A DNA stretch of 64,000 bases from Umbilicaria muhlenbergii (taxonomy: Eukaryota; Ascomycota; Lecanoromycetes; Umbilicariales; Umbilicariaceae). The stretch spans positions 1,178,001-1,242,000 of the forward strand of contig KK106982.1 in NCBI GenBank assembly GCA_000611775.1, given 5' to 3'. The stretch's first letter is position 1; each line of letters begins with the position of its first letter. The notes beneath the pieces were generated by a model. That model was not told the DNA's origin. It ran no database searches and worked only from the letters and a program-made list of their open reading frames with translations. Positions 14,079 to 25,014 of this stretch are shown piece after piece. Position numbers and translations under genes: made by a program.

Positions 14079-16559
14079 ATGGCCATGGACCCTTCGACAC
14101 CAGCAACGGCCGTTTCCCAGAACCAGCGTGAGTCTTGTGCTTTACTTCCTTCCAACTTCTCATCTAAATAGGCCCCGGATGAAGATGGAAGCTGACATCT
14201 TTGTTGAAAAGAAGAGCTCCCTCCTAATACACACATCGAACCTCCCAACCCACAAGATGCACCTGCCGAAGTCTCCTCCTCGGCTGCACCCCAGCAAGCT
14301 GTCCGTTTTAGCTCGGTCAATCAGGAAATCGAGCCTGAACATAATCTGCAGGTGGAAGTTTCAGACAGCTCAAATCTTGAGACAGAGCTTAGTCCTCAGG
14401 CGCGGGCCGAAATACGCAACTTGTCAAGGACGTTGCGAGATTCGCACCTGCAACAACGGCGCATGAGTAATTTCGCTTTCGAACCGGTGTCATTGCCAGC
14501 ATCAAGGGTACGCTCAATCATTTTATCCATGCCTTGTGCGGGACATCCACCATCTTTTCGGAGAATATTTGATCTTTTGATGTCATAGCTATTCTAATCT
14601 CCTGATGGGGCAGGTTCCTTCCAACGAGTCTGGTTCTCAGAATGCTTCAAGGGAGGCGACCAGATCGGGCGCACCATCTCCCAGGCCATCCTCATACAAC
14701 GTGCCCAAGATTGGTTCACCACCACTTACGCCTGCGCAATCCGACTCTGGAGAAGGAAAACATGATGTGTCCAAGGCTGCTGGCTCAGGCTTGGCTAAGG
14801 TCAATCTGGATCTAACAGAGATGACGCCCGAAATTTCTCCGCCTGAAAAACCCGATGAGGTCCGGAACCCTACCTTTCAAATTGGTCCTGCTGGCGATTC
14901 CGTCTCGCAATCGCGTGAGGGAAGCCCTACGAGAACGCACCGGGAAGATTCGGGTACTGTCACACCCCCTACGGCCTACAGTAGGCCTTTCACGCCGGCT
15001 GGTGATCGAGACGATCCTTATGCGCGAAGTAAGAGGCCGCCACAATCGAGAAATCTAGATTCAATTGACGCTAGATTTGTATTTGGAGGTAAGGATCCTC
15101 GACGCTGGTCTGGCATTGGGTTTGCCCCGGGAGCCGGTGCATTCCCGGGTTTTCCAACCAGCTTGCCTCGTTCAAGTAGCGGTAATGATGTCAAGACTCA
15201 AGGAAAGTCACTAGCGAAGAAAGATCACTTCGGTCATCGCCACGATGATGGCACTTCTAGTAATAGTGGGAAGCCACATGGTTCAATGTCAGAGTTGAAG
15301 CGCTTTTTCAGAATTGGACACAAGGGAAAAAGGTCTCAGTCACCATCATCGTCGACCAAAGCGACTATTGGAAATACTGGCTCTAGAACACCCCCACATC
15401 AGCTTCCACCTTCCAACATTCCCTTTGCGGATGATCACGGCCTCGAGTCCAAATATGGCAAGTTTGGTAAAGTCCTCGGCACTGGTGCAGGTGGTTCAGT
15501 TAGATTATTGAAGCGGAGCAGTGATGGCGTGACCTTTGCCGTCAAGCAATTTCGTGATCGCCACGCGTACGAGTCGGAACGCGAATATAACAAAAAAGTT
15601 ACGGCCGAGTTTTGCATCGGATCCACGCTTCATCATGGGAACATAATTGAAACTCTCGATATCGTTTACGAAAAGGGCCATTGGTACGAGATTATGGAAT
15701 TTGCACCTTACGATCTTTTCGCCATCGTCATGACGGGCAAGATGAGCAGGGAGGAGGTCGCATGCTCTTTTCTACAGATTCTGAGCGGTGTGACGTATTT
15801 GCACAGCATGGGCCTAGCACACCGAGATCTTAAGCTTGATAACGTGGTGGTGAACGAGCACGGTATCATGAAGCTGATTGACTTTGGGAGCGCGGCTGTC
15901 TATAGATACCCTTTCGAAAACGACATTGTTCTCGCAAGTGGTAAGTCCCATCCAACTCTCGGCAGAAAGCGTTGTCGCTGACAATTGTAGGTATCGTCGG
16001 ATCGGACCCCTATTTGGCTCCTGAGGTATATGACAACAGCAAGTACGATCCACAACCGGTCGACATCTGGTCTTTAGCAATTATCTTCGCATGCATGTCT
16101 CTTCGGCGGTTCCCGTGGAAAATGCCTCGTCTCTCAGATACATCATACAAGCTTTTCGTATCAGCTCCAAGCCCGGGAACTCCGCAGGCTGAAGCAGTCC
16201 CTAGACGATCATCAGAAGGAAGACTAAAACCTACAGAAGACACAAGCGCAGCAGTGGATGAGAGCCGCCACAGATCGGAGCCACACGCGGATCCTGTACC
16301 GACTTCTGCTCCGCAAGTGCCCAGTTCTTCGAAACCCGAGGTCATCAAAGGTCCTTGGCGACTTTTACGTCTGCTTCCGAGGGAAAGCAGGACAATTATT
16401 GGTAAAATGCTTGAGGTTGATCCCAGAAAAAGAGCGACATTAGAAGATATGATGCAGGATCCGTGGATCACAGAGACACCTGTCTGTAGGCAGGATGGCA
16501 CCCGGATAATCAGGGCTCCTGGCCATGAGCACACTCTGGAGCCCGGCACAGCGACTTAG
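14079..16559 (+). CDS. SAT4: Hal4/Sat4-type Ser/Thr protein kinase
   Basis: Fungal HAL4/HAL5-class kinases stabilise plasma-membrane nutrient and potassium transporters (the Trk system in yeast). Exons are 14079..14127, 14212..14507, 14614..15940 and 15991..16559 (746 aa). A long Ser/Pro-rich N-terminus carries the conserved segments [13 protein letters not shown] and [12 protein letters not shown]. The kinase domain starts near residue 395: glycine loop GTGAGGSV (about 404), lysine in FAVKQF, catalytic HRDLKLDN (about 518), DFGSA, then SDPYLAPE and a Ser/Pro-rich insert before [22 protein letters not shown]. An in-frame ATG six bases on (14085, context GGCCATGG) is an equally good start. The first intron was placed so that the acceptor (14211) avoids a TGA and keeps the frame. 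Confidence 0.93.
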
Positions 16560-17335
16560 CGAAGCAATGCTTAGAAATCCGTCCCGTCCATACCATTCCT
16601 AAGCATCTGGAGTTTTCAGAGTCTGTGGCGGTACAAGCTCCGGAGTAGTATTGATTGACAGAGTAATTAATCATCTGGACACCTGACCAGGAGCCACATC
16701 CGGCTCAGTTGTCCTTGTGTGTCAGTTTTGGATAGAAAGTTCTCTGGTGCTTTGGGGACTACTTATGAAGTCATCGACCTGCTGTATCATTTATTTAAAA
16801 GGCGCTTACCTCTTTCCATCTCAAGGACGGGGTAGGACATGGGGCTTTTATATCTCTTTGTGATGTTCTAGACGACAAGTTCCAGTAACGTCGAAGCAAT
16901 CAAAACCAGGATCATTTGCGTGTGGACCACGCGCTGTTATGTGTTTGGTGTGGTAGAAATCTTCTGCAAACCCTGGCGTGCTTGGACATTGGATCGCACC
17001 CAGCATCCAAATAGCATACTCACGACAACAAAGAGTGAAGGTTGCGGCCCTGTTACTACCAGCTGCTTTACGAGTCCTGCTGGAGCAGATGTAACTGTTC
17101 GGACCATCATGCCCCGAATTTAGACTTTGCTCCGTCCTCTCCAGGCTGCCTAGTATCATTCTGTGATTAAAGATGCGGCACGGCAAGCCTTGTGCTCATG
17201 GAAACCGTGAAGATGTCTTCCCTTCGATGTAGAGTGCCAGGATAAAGGTCCGGACATCGCCAACTCCCGGGAAAGAAACCCAGGAAAGAAACCCTCGAAA
17301 ACTTGCCTTTGTATGAATGTACCCGTTGCCTGCAG
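16560..17335. other. intergenic, kinase 3' end / WD40 gene promoter
   Basis: About 780 bp between two genes on the plus strand. Open frames of about 110 codons on the minus strand show no known domain and no splice continuation. I see no repeat or RNA gene; it is treated as 3' UTR plus promoter. Confidence 0.5.
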
Positions 17336-20300
17336 ATGGCGCGCAAGGCCCGCCAGCGCATAAGCTATGGTTCGTGGTCCTCCGACTATTCTATCGCTTT
17401 CACAACCCCCACCATGACGACCGCTGACGTTGTGCCTTTCGAGTACAGTTCTCCCCCTGGCCAATTCACCCGGTGGACATCGCTTAGGGGTCAATGGTCT
17501 GGCAGTCGACAGCGAACAATCTATTCTGTACGCAACCTTGTGCTCTTTCGGTGGGGAATCGGCGTCTAACGCTCACGCAGCTACTCTGGGGGACGAGACG
17601 GTGTCATATGCGCCTGGGACCTAAACCTCAGTCGGAAAACAGACCCCTCTCCCGAACGTAATCCGTTTGCATCACCCCGAGATCCGCCCGCTGATTCCAA
17701 GTCACGATCAACCAGCTCATCGGCTTTCCGCAGTCAGGTGCAGGCGCACACTCACTGGGTGAACGACATCATCCTTACCCAGAGTAATTCCGCCCTGGTT
17801 TCAGCATCCTCCGATATCACCGTGAAGGTATGGCGACCACATTCCCAGGATGGCCAACCGCCCCAGACTATCGGACTGCACAGCGACTATGTGAAGTGTT
17901 TAGCAACACCGGGATCACATTCCGACTGGGTGGCCTCTGGAGGTCTCGACCACAAAATACGTGTCTGGGATTTAAATGGAGGAGGAGAAAAGCTGAGCAT
18001 CGACGTTGGGGAAGATGAGAGCAGTGCGAAGGGTTCTGTGTATGCCTTAAGTGTCCGGGGTTCCATCATGGCCAGTGGAGGCCCAGAAAGCATCGTCAGA
18101 CTCTGGGATCCCAAGTCAGGGAAACGGATCACAAAATTCGTTGGACATACGGATAACGTGCGAGATATCCTGATTACCCAAGATGGAGACACCATCATGA
18201 CGGCGTCCTCCGATCAAACCGTCAAAGTATGGTCGATGACGGCGGGGAGATGTATGTACACATTGACTATGCACAATGACAGCGTCTGGTCACTCTATTC
18301 CGACCATCTACAGTTATCTGTCTTCTACTCGAGTGACCGCTCAGGCCTGGTTGCGAAAACAGACGTACGCCGATGCGCCGACATGGATGATGGGCTTTGT
18401 GTAGCTGTTGCGCAGGAGAATGAAGGCGTCAACAAGGTGGTGGTCGGTGAAGGCTACATATGGACGGCAACTTCTCGGTCGAGCATACATCGTTGGAACG
18501 ACATTGACACAGAAGCTGGAATTCAAGCAGTCGAGGCTCCTCGGCACCATCGGGGCTCAAGCACCATATCACAATCGAAAATTGCTTTGCCACCTCCGGC
18601 TGGCATGTCGTCGGCCATCTCTGACACGATGAAGAAGCAGATTCCATTAGACTGTGTCCTCCGAATTTCAAATACCGCAACATCTCCAAGGACAAGGGAC
18701 ACGGAGACTGCCATTGTCCACTCAGGTGCAAGTATCAGAAAGCCATCGGAGGCTGTGATTGATGCAGATTCCGGAGTCGTTGTTCCTTACCAAGATTTAC
18801 CTGTAGAAACCATCGAGGGCCAGAATGGACTGATCAAACATTTAATGCTTAATGATAGAAGGAGGGTACTCACGTTAGACACTGCAGGGGAGGTCATATT
18901 ATGGGATCTACTTAATGTCAGTGCCTCTCTACAATACAAGGTAAACCCTCTGATCGAGTATTAGTGTGTGCAAATACAATCTTTTGGTAAGCGACATCTC
19001 GAAGATGTGGCGCCAGAAGTCAATACAATAGAAAGCGTTGCCAATTGGTGTGCCGTGGACACGAGGACAGGCAGGCTGGCCTGCGTCCTCGAAGAAAACT
19101 ACTGTTTTGACGCCGAGATGTACGCAGACGAGGTGGTGATGGACAATCCCATGGATTTCAGAGAGGACCAACGCAGTAAGCTTTCCTCTACTGTTCCCCA
19201 GATCTAAATACTTGTTCTCGCCCAAGATGGAGGGTCTCATTGAAGGAGTTTACGCTGCTACTGACGCCATTTTTCAGTAAACCTCGGGAAATGGGTTCTT
19301 CGCTATCTCTTCGATCATCTCGTTGATGAGGAAATCAAGCGTGATGAGGCATATCGGAGAGGTCTCAGAAATCATAATCACCAGCATAACGGACTACAAC
19401 GGCGCAATGCGCCGCAAGCGATTCAATTACCAAACTCACAACTGCCAGGCTGGCAAATTAAAGCCACTGATGATGACTCTGGAATCACCCCTCGCGCGAA
19501 TGGCATTCACTATCCGATGATGACCCCTGGTCTTTCTATAGGAGTCGCAACGCCCTCAGGGGCTACCGCACCTCATAATACTCTTATGCAAAACCATCTA
19601 CCTACAACAGCCGAGGAAGGCAACGAAGCTGAGAAACGCACGTCGTACAATGGCTTGCTTACCTTAAATACTGACCGATCAAATGATTACTTCTCAACGC
19701 AAGTTAACCCACAAAGCGCTCAGGAAAGCAATGGCAAACTACCTACAACTCCGAACGAAACACGGTCAGAAGCGGCGCCACGATCACTAGTAGATCCTGG
19801 AGAAAAGTCCAAAGAAAGTACCTCGCTCTTCAGCAAGAAGTTTCGTATGAATTTCCCCAAGAAATTGGGCAGGTCTTCCACGGAAGCTAAGCCTGCGGTT
19901 GTTGACGAGGTAGCTGAAGAGTCGGACAAGTCTTCTGTAAAGGAAGATAAAATTGTGGAAAATAACTTCTACGGCATCGTCCAGAAGATTCGATACGACT
20001 ATGATGAAAGACTGGAAAATAACGGAGCGCAATCCCTAAGTACGGGCATTGATCCAAGTCTGCCTAACGAGACGCCCGTTCTGAAGCTGCCGCCGTTCAC
20101 TACCATCATTATACAAGAAGATCGACCAGATTCTGGAGGTGTCGCAGATCTGTATGAAGGAACCGTAAGCTCTGTTGGGGAAGACGCGGATCTAATTGAG
20201 AAATTGGCTCCGATGTGGCTCGGAGATCTACTGTTACGGGTAAAACCGCTTTCTTTAAATGGCAGTAATAAGACATGCTAAGCTACGGCAGAATCAAATA

Positions 20301-20798
20301 CCCTTCAAAGAGACTGTCAAAGTTTCTTTCGTACTGCAACCATATCAAGATCTCCTTCCCAGCATTGCAAGTCCTGATGGGTGAGCCGGCCGAAATCTCA
20401 CATATCCAATGCTGAAGGTCTAATGAGCTGGCAGTAACGCCCGCCTTAATGCCAACCGTATGCTCCGCGCGAAGAAGATTCTAGCATACGTGGCCGAGCG
20501 TATCGAGCCCCAACCGGAGCATCCCGACCCGAACGCTTTGAGACCAGAAGAATACCTGGAGCTATATTGTCAGAATCAGGTAAGCCATCTGCAAGCTCTC
20601 TAATACGTTGATCCTCGCTAAAGTAGCCCATAGATTCTTTCACCCACCATTACGCTCGCAACCCTGCGGGCGCATGTATGGAAGACGGGTGGTGATGTGA
20701 TGTTGTATTATAAGTCAAATGGAAGAAGACCAAGCCTTGAACAGAGAAGATCTAGGGATCCCAGTGCGGATAGCGCCGAATCTTCTGCGGATAGTTAA
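17336..20798 (+). CDS. WD40-repeat protein of the Duf1/Bun107/WDR48 family
   Basis: Orthologues (yeast Duf1, S. pombe Bun107, human WDR48/UAF1) bind and activate ubiquitin-specific proteases. Eight exons: 17336..17369, 17449..17527, 17581..18916, 18965..19175, 19278..20239, 20292..20380, 20435..20579 and 20634..20798 (1,006 aa). The N-terminus reads [20 protein letters not shown], then [15 protein letters not shown] repeats follow with [37 protein letters not shown] and [11 protein letters not shown]. The C-terminal half carries the DUF3337-type region ([19 protein letters not shown]...[12 protein letters not shown]), ending in the fungal tail [14 protein letters not shown] long Ser/Asn-rich linker separates the propeller from this domain. 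The intron count and all phases are consistent with family continuity. Confidence 0.93.
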
Positions 20799-21001
20799 AC
20801 CCTTTGCTAGATGAGCTGTGTGTCAGCTTGGACAGTAAAGCTGCACAACGTTGGATTATATACATAATGTACAAATATCGAGACACGCTACACTATTGAG
20901 TACACCTCCTGTCATCAGTCTATCAGCAAGCTAGGCCACTGCATCAGTAAAAACGTCAATCATCCGAGAGTCACTCGAACCAAGGGGGCACGCTAAACCT
21001 G

Positions 21002-21978
21002 TCATCGCGCTCCTTCCAATGAATTATAAGCCCATTGATAGCTACCTAAGAAAATCGCCCCCCCAGCCGAAATCCACAGCACCCGGGGGCCCATCCCCGC
21101 AAAGAAAGCTCTTGGACCAGATTCCCTCAGTATCTGAGCCAACAGCGGCACCATAGCCTGTCTCTCCCTCGCCAGCATCATCCTCGTCTTGAGCACATCC
21201 AACGGCGTTGTCACCCCTGCCGCCACAGCACCGGCAATACTTCCAAAAACGCCACTCTCCACCGCGGAAATGCCTTCTTTCCCCGTATTGCTCCGCCTCC
21301 ACTGCTTCATGCCCTCCCACAGTGGGAATTGTATGACCGTGAACGGCACTTCGCGCATCACCGTAACACTCCATCCTCTGTACATTTCCATCCATACGCC
21401 CCCAACGCCAATCACGCTCCGCTGCGCAAGTATATACCTCAACGCAGCTATACTGCTCGGATGCTGCACGGCCTGTGCCCTCTGCTTGACCACCTCAGTC
21501 GGCACCCTGACCGCACATGCCGCCACCTCGCCCGCACTCGCGGCAATCATGTGCTCTATCGGTTCGCTCCATGCTCCCAGGTACCCTCTGCCGACATTCG
21601 CCAGTTGCGCATCAGCTTCCCGCCCGGATTTGAGGAGGCTCTTGCAGAACTCGTAGGTTACGAAGAAGAGCGCAGCGCCGGGGGCAGAGCCGATTACAGC
21701 GGAGCCAACGCCGGCATAGATACCGCGGAAGCCGCCGGAGGCATAGAAGCCGCCGGAGGATTGTAGGCGGGTTTTTAGTGTGTCGATTGGATAGAGGGAG
21801 AGGTCGACTGTGGTGCCTGCGAGACCTCCTGCCTGGTGGAGGTGAGGATGGGTTAGTTTGAAGAGACCACGAACAAAACCGCAGATCTCGAGAGAATAAT
21901 CGCAGCAGAAGAGAAACGTACGATTAGGGCACGGGTATATGGGCTTTCTAACCGAGGGTTGAAAGAAAGTGACGACAT
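21002..21978 (-). CDS. PET8: mitochondrial S-adenosylmethionine carrier
   Basis: Inner-membrane carrier that exchanges cytosolic S-adenosylmethionine for S-adenosylhomocysteine. Exons are 21922..21978 and 21002..21832 (295 aa; yeast Pet8 is 284 aa), with an 89-bp intron between RALI and AGGLAGT. Three mitochondrial-carrier repeats are visible with their Px[DE]xx[KR] signatures: YPIDTLKTRL, VPTEVVKQRAQ and TPLDVLKTRM. The motif GGFRGIYAGVGSAVIGSAPGAAL is typical of the SAM carrier branch. It is convergent with the WD40 gene (203 bp between stop codons) and divergent from the lysidine synthase gene. Confidence 0.93.
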
Positions 21979-22248
21979 GGTATGGGTTCGGGACGGTCCT
22001 CAGGACCGATGTTTATGCAGACATCACTTTCAAAACATCGTCTTTCCAAACCAAAACACAGGCCATGACATGCGCATTCTCGGAGTAAGGTAGGCGTGTG
22101 TGTAAAGCACCCTTGCGCCCAAGCAAGTCAATGCGGATTGTGTCGATGAGGCAAGTCTGCATCCGGCGCTAGCAGGGATAAGCAGCCCTACCCGTCGAAG
22201 ATTCAGCCTCACTCCTTTCTCACCCAATGCCGCCTCCGCTACCATGGA

Positions 22249-24197
22249 ATGATGCACCTGCCGGGCAGACGCCCTCCCATCAGCCCCGCGGAATTCTACG
22301 ATGCCTTTCGTTCAGTATGGTGTCCTTCCGGGAGACGTCTACGAAGACGCCAACGTCCCGCCCGCATTGGTACGTGAGAGTCGAAAACCCAATATGGATC
22401 CTAAACCTCTAGGGCTTTGATGACTGATCCTGAGCCGCAGGCCTCGCAATCAGCGGCGGTCTCGATTCGATGTCGTTGGCTATCTTGTGTCAAAATCTGA
22501 AAAAAACTGTTAAGGGAATATTACCCATCCGGCTCCATTATCGAGCCTTCATAGTCGATCATCAAGCGCGAGTCGGCAGTACCGAAGAAGCTGAGCTGGT
22601 TTCGGAAAGACTACGCTCAATGGGTACATATCCTCACTCTCGGTTTTTCTATGGGGCTTGCTAATGCAAAGGAGGGCTGGAAACGACTATCTTGACCCTG
22701 CAATGGCCGAAGGAAATCAAGCCCTTACAGTTACCAGACTTCGAGTCTCAGGCACGTCGACTGCGTTATCAAGCTCTTGGGATAGCTTGTCGTGATCATG
22801 GCATCAGAGACTTATTCCTAGCTCACCACAATGACGACCAAGCCGAGACTGTAATGATGAGACTGGCAAATGGACACAAAGGTATGGGACTCCAGGGAAT
22901 ACGGTCAGCGGCTGAGATTCCTGAATGTTGGGGTCTATACGGAGTCCACCAGAGCGGCATTCACGAAGAAAAGCCTGTAAAGATACAAGAGAAAAGCAGT
23001 CCTAGGAGATTTCATCAGGGAGCCCGAAAGGCAAAAATGCGAGACTCCAAGCTCCCAGTCCAGATCGAGGACGGCGGCGTCACAATTCATAGGCCTCTCC
23101 TTCTTTTCAGCAAAAGCCGTCTCGAAGCCACCTGTCTCCACCACCGCATTAGCTGGATAGAAGACTCCACCAATTCCGACTCAACGGCCACCACTCGCAA
23201 CGCTATACGGCACCTTCTTCACCACCGAAACCTTCCACTCGCCCTCCGTAAGAAATCTCTGCTATCAATCGCGGATCGCATGCACCAGAGAGCTCTCGCT
23301 CGCTGGTCACGCGCGGACAACCTTTTCCGTGACTGCCAAATCCTCATATTCGACGCACGCTCCGGTGGCCTCGTGGTCCGCCTACTTGAGCGAGCGCTCC
23401 CAGTCCGGCCCATTCCCTTGGAATATCGCGAGCGCGGCATCGTCGAGACGCAATACAAAGCTAGCATGCTGTTGCGTAGACTCATTGAGATAGTCACGCC
23501 TCACGAGGTAGTGGCGCTAGACAATCTGCGCTTCAGCGTCAACGCCATCTTTCCCGAGATTGAAAACCCGAACGCGGTGGAAATGGACAAAGATTCGGGC
23601 GTGTCGAATTTTACAGTCGCCGGTGTTTCCTTCAAGCGCTTCCATTCCCCTCTTCCAGTTCCGGAAGAGACGACTCCGGTGAGGAAATCGCGGAAGAGCC
23701 TAGATCGGAAATATATCTGGCTACTGACTCGACAACCGTACACTTCTACACAGGAGCTCCCCATCATCACGGTCCCACCACTTCCGGGAACCGTCACGGA
23801 ATCCCCCATCTTTGTTTCATCCAGTCCGTCCGCAACTACACCTTCGGATTCTTGGTCACCCTGGCACCTCTGGGACGGCCGCTTCTGGATCCGTGTCTCC
23901 AACTCCACTCCCTCACCCCTTTTCATCCGCCCCTTGCAAGAGCATGACCTCAAAACCTTCCGTATAGCGCTCACGTGGGCTCAAAGGCAGCGTTTCAACG
24001 AGCTGCTGAGCGTCGCTGCGCCGGGCAAGGTGAGATGGACTTTACCCGTGCTGGCGAGGGCTGATGGGATGGTGGTTGCGGTGCCCACTTTGGGGGCGGC
24101 GTTGAAGGAGGCGGTTGTTGGGGGGGAGGTCAGGTATGAGGTTAGGTATAGGAAGGTGGATTTGGGGGCGGGGAGGGAAGGGGCGACTGTGGGATAG
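22249..24197 (+). CDS. tilS: tRNA(Ile)-lysidine synthase (TilS/MesJ-type PP-loop ATPase)
   Basis: TilS converts wobble C34 of tRNA-Ile(CAU) to lysidine using ATP and lysine; a nuclear fungal copy most likely serves mitochondrial tRNA (inference). Exons are 22249..22369, 22441..22623 and 22672..24197 (609 aa). The P-loop motif reads ISGGLDSM, followed by the LAHHNDDQAETVMMRL motif and GMGLQGI. Later blocks are RPLLLFSKSRLE and WIEDSTNSD, all classic TilS positions. The third exon may begin at 22675 instead, because AAAG and GAG acceptors sit three bases apart. A two-codon upstream ORF, ATGGAATGA at 22244, has a perfect ACCATGG context and overlaps the true start. The C-terminus is poorly conserved, as usual. 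Confidence 0.9.
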
Positions 24198-24457
24198 GGG
24201 GGTCGTGTGAAGGATAAATGGAGGATATTGTGGATACGTTATGTAGGTCATGTATATTTGTGAGTGGTAACTAGTGGTAAGAATTAGTAGTGAGTGTTAA
24301 GGAGTGGTAAGGAATGGTGATGAGTGGTAGCCAGTGGTAACTACTGGTCAAAACTGGTCACAACTGGTACACAGTACCTACCAGCCCTCACCACTGCCAG
24401 CTCTATAAAAACCGCTTCGAATATCATGCAAAATACCCAAAATCTTCCGACTCCAAA
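24198..24457 (+). repeat. array of degenerate 10-bp repeats followed by a TATA box
   Basis: From 24261 to 24370 eleven consecutive 10-mers follow each other exactly, most fitting nnAGTGGTAA and the last three drifting to nnACTGGTCA. The third and fourth units are the most diverged. The spacing is exactly one helical turn. Thirty-four bases downstream lies CTCTATAAAA (TATA at 24404), and the ATG of an 81-codon ORF is at 24458. The layout resembles an upstream activator array plus a core promoter. It could also be a simple minisatellite in the 3' flank of tilS. Confidence 0.7.
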
Positions 24458-24703
24458 ATGCCCTCAAACCTCTTGAAACTCTTAGACGCCACCATGGGAT
24501 TCCTCCAGTTCCTAGAACTCCTGAAACTACTCGGCGATCTCTTCGAGCACGCCCGCCGCCCCACCCTCCAAGAACTCTTGGTTTTAGTCCTGGAATTCTT
24601 GCACTTCCGAGCCGCTCTCAGACCTATCGACGAAAAGGCTCTCAGGGCTGGATGTAGCCTGTCAAACCACGATTATTGCCGCGGAAGGGCTTCCTCAAGA
24701 TAA
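24458..24703 (+). CDS. small leucine-rich hypothetical protein (81 aa)
   Basis: No family recognised. The ORF starts with a favourable AAAATGCC context about 50 bp after a TATA box and ends at TAA. Leucine is 20 of 81 residues. The first 50 residues read as two amphipathic, strongly helical stretches (LLKLLDATMGFLQFLELLKL and LQELLVLVLEFLHF) joined by EHARRPT, followed by a basic, Cys/Ser-rich tail. No signal peptide with a clean cleavage site is visible. It may be a genuine small protein or a chance ORF in the spacer between tilS and the RhoGEF gene; the promoter-like context is the main argument for it. Confidence 0.35.
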   Translation: MPSNLLKLLDATMGFLQFLELLKLLGDLFEHARRPTLQELLVLVLEFLHFRAALRPIDEKALRAGCSLSNHDYCRGRASSR

Positions 24704-25014
24704 GACTTCTGGCAATACAAGGTGTACGATAATAGGCCACTACCACCTACGCCTGTGGTTGCAACTGCTGATTTGTACGTATGTCGAAAGCCCTAGCTAT
24801 GTACATCCGCTTCGCTCCGAGCCCGTTCGACATCGCTTACCTCTTCCCCGAAAACTATGTAACGCCGCCGCTCAGCTGCCTTCCCCCTCGGGTGACTCAA
24901 AGCACTTTTTCCCTTCCCAAACGCCCCACGCCTCGCAAAGCAGTCATGTCGTTTATTCATCACCCCCCCCCCCCCCTATCTGATTCCCCATCCTCCTCCC
25001 CTCCTACTCCCCCC
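24704..25014. other. intergenic spacer with a poly(C) run
   Basis: This is the 3' flank of the minus-strand RhoGEF gene. A run of 14 C residues lies at 24963..24976 and the surrounding sequence is C-rich. No gene or RNA is supported. Confidence 0.5.

Noticed and set aside
13183-14466. Plus-strand frames of 94-200 codons before the kinase
   Set aside because: The longest overlaps the first kinase exons in another frame; the others lack recognisable domains and good starts.
22249-24197. Recent bacterial origin of the lysidine synthase gene
   Set aside because: It has three exons with ordinary fungal introns, fungal-like flanks and a poorly conserved eukaryotic-style C-terminus.
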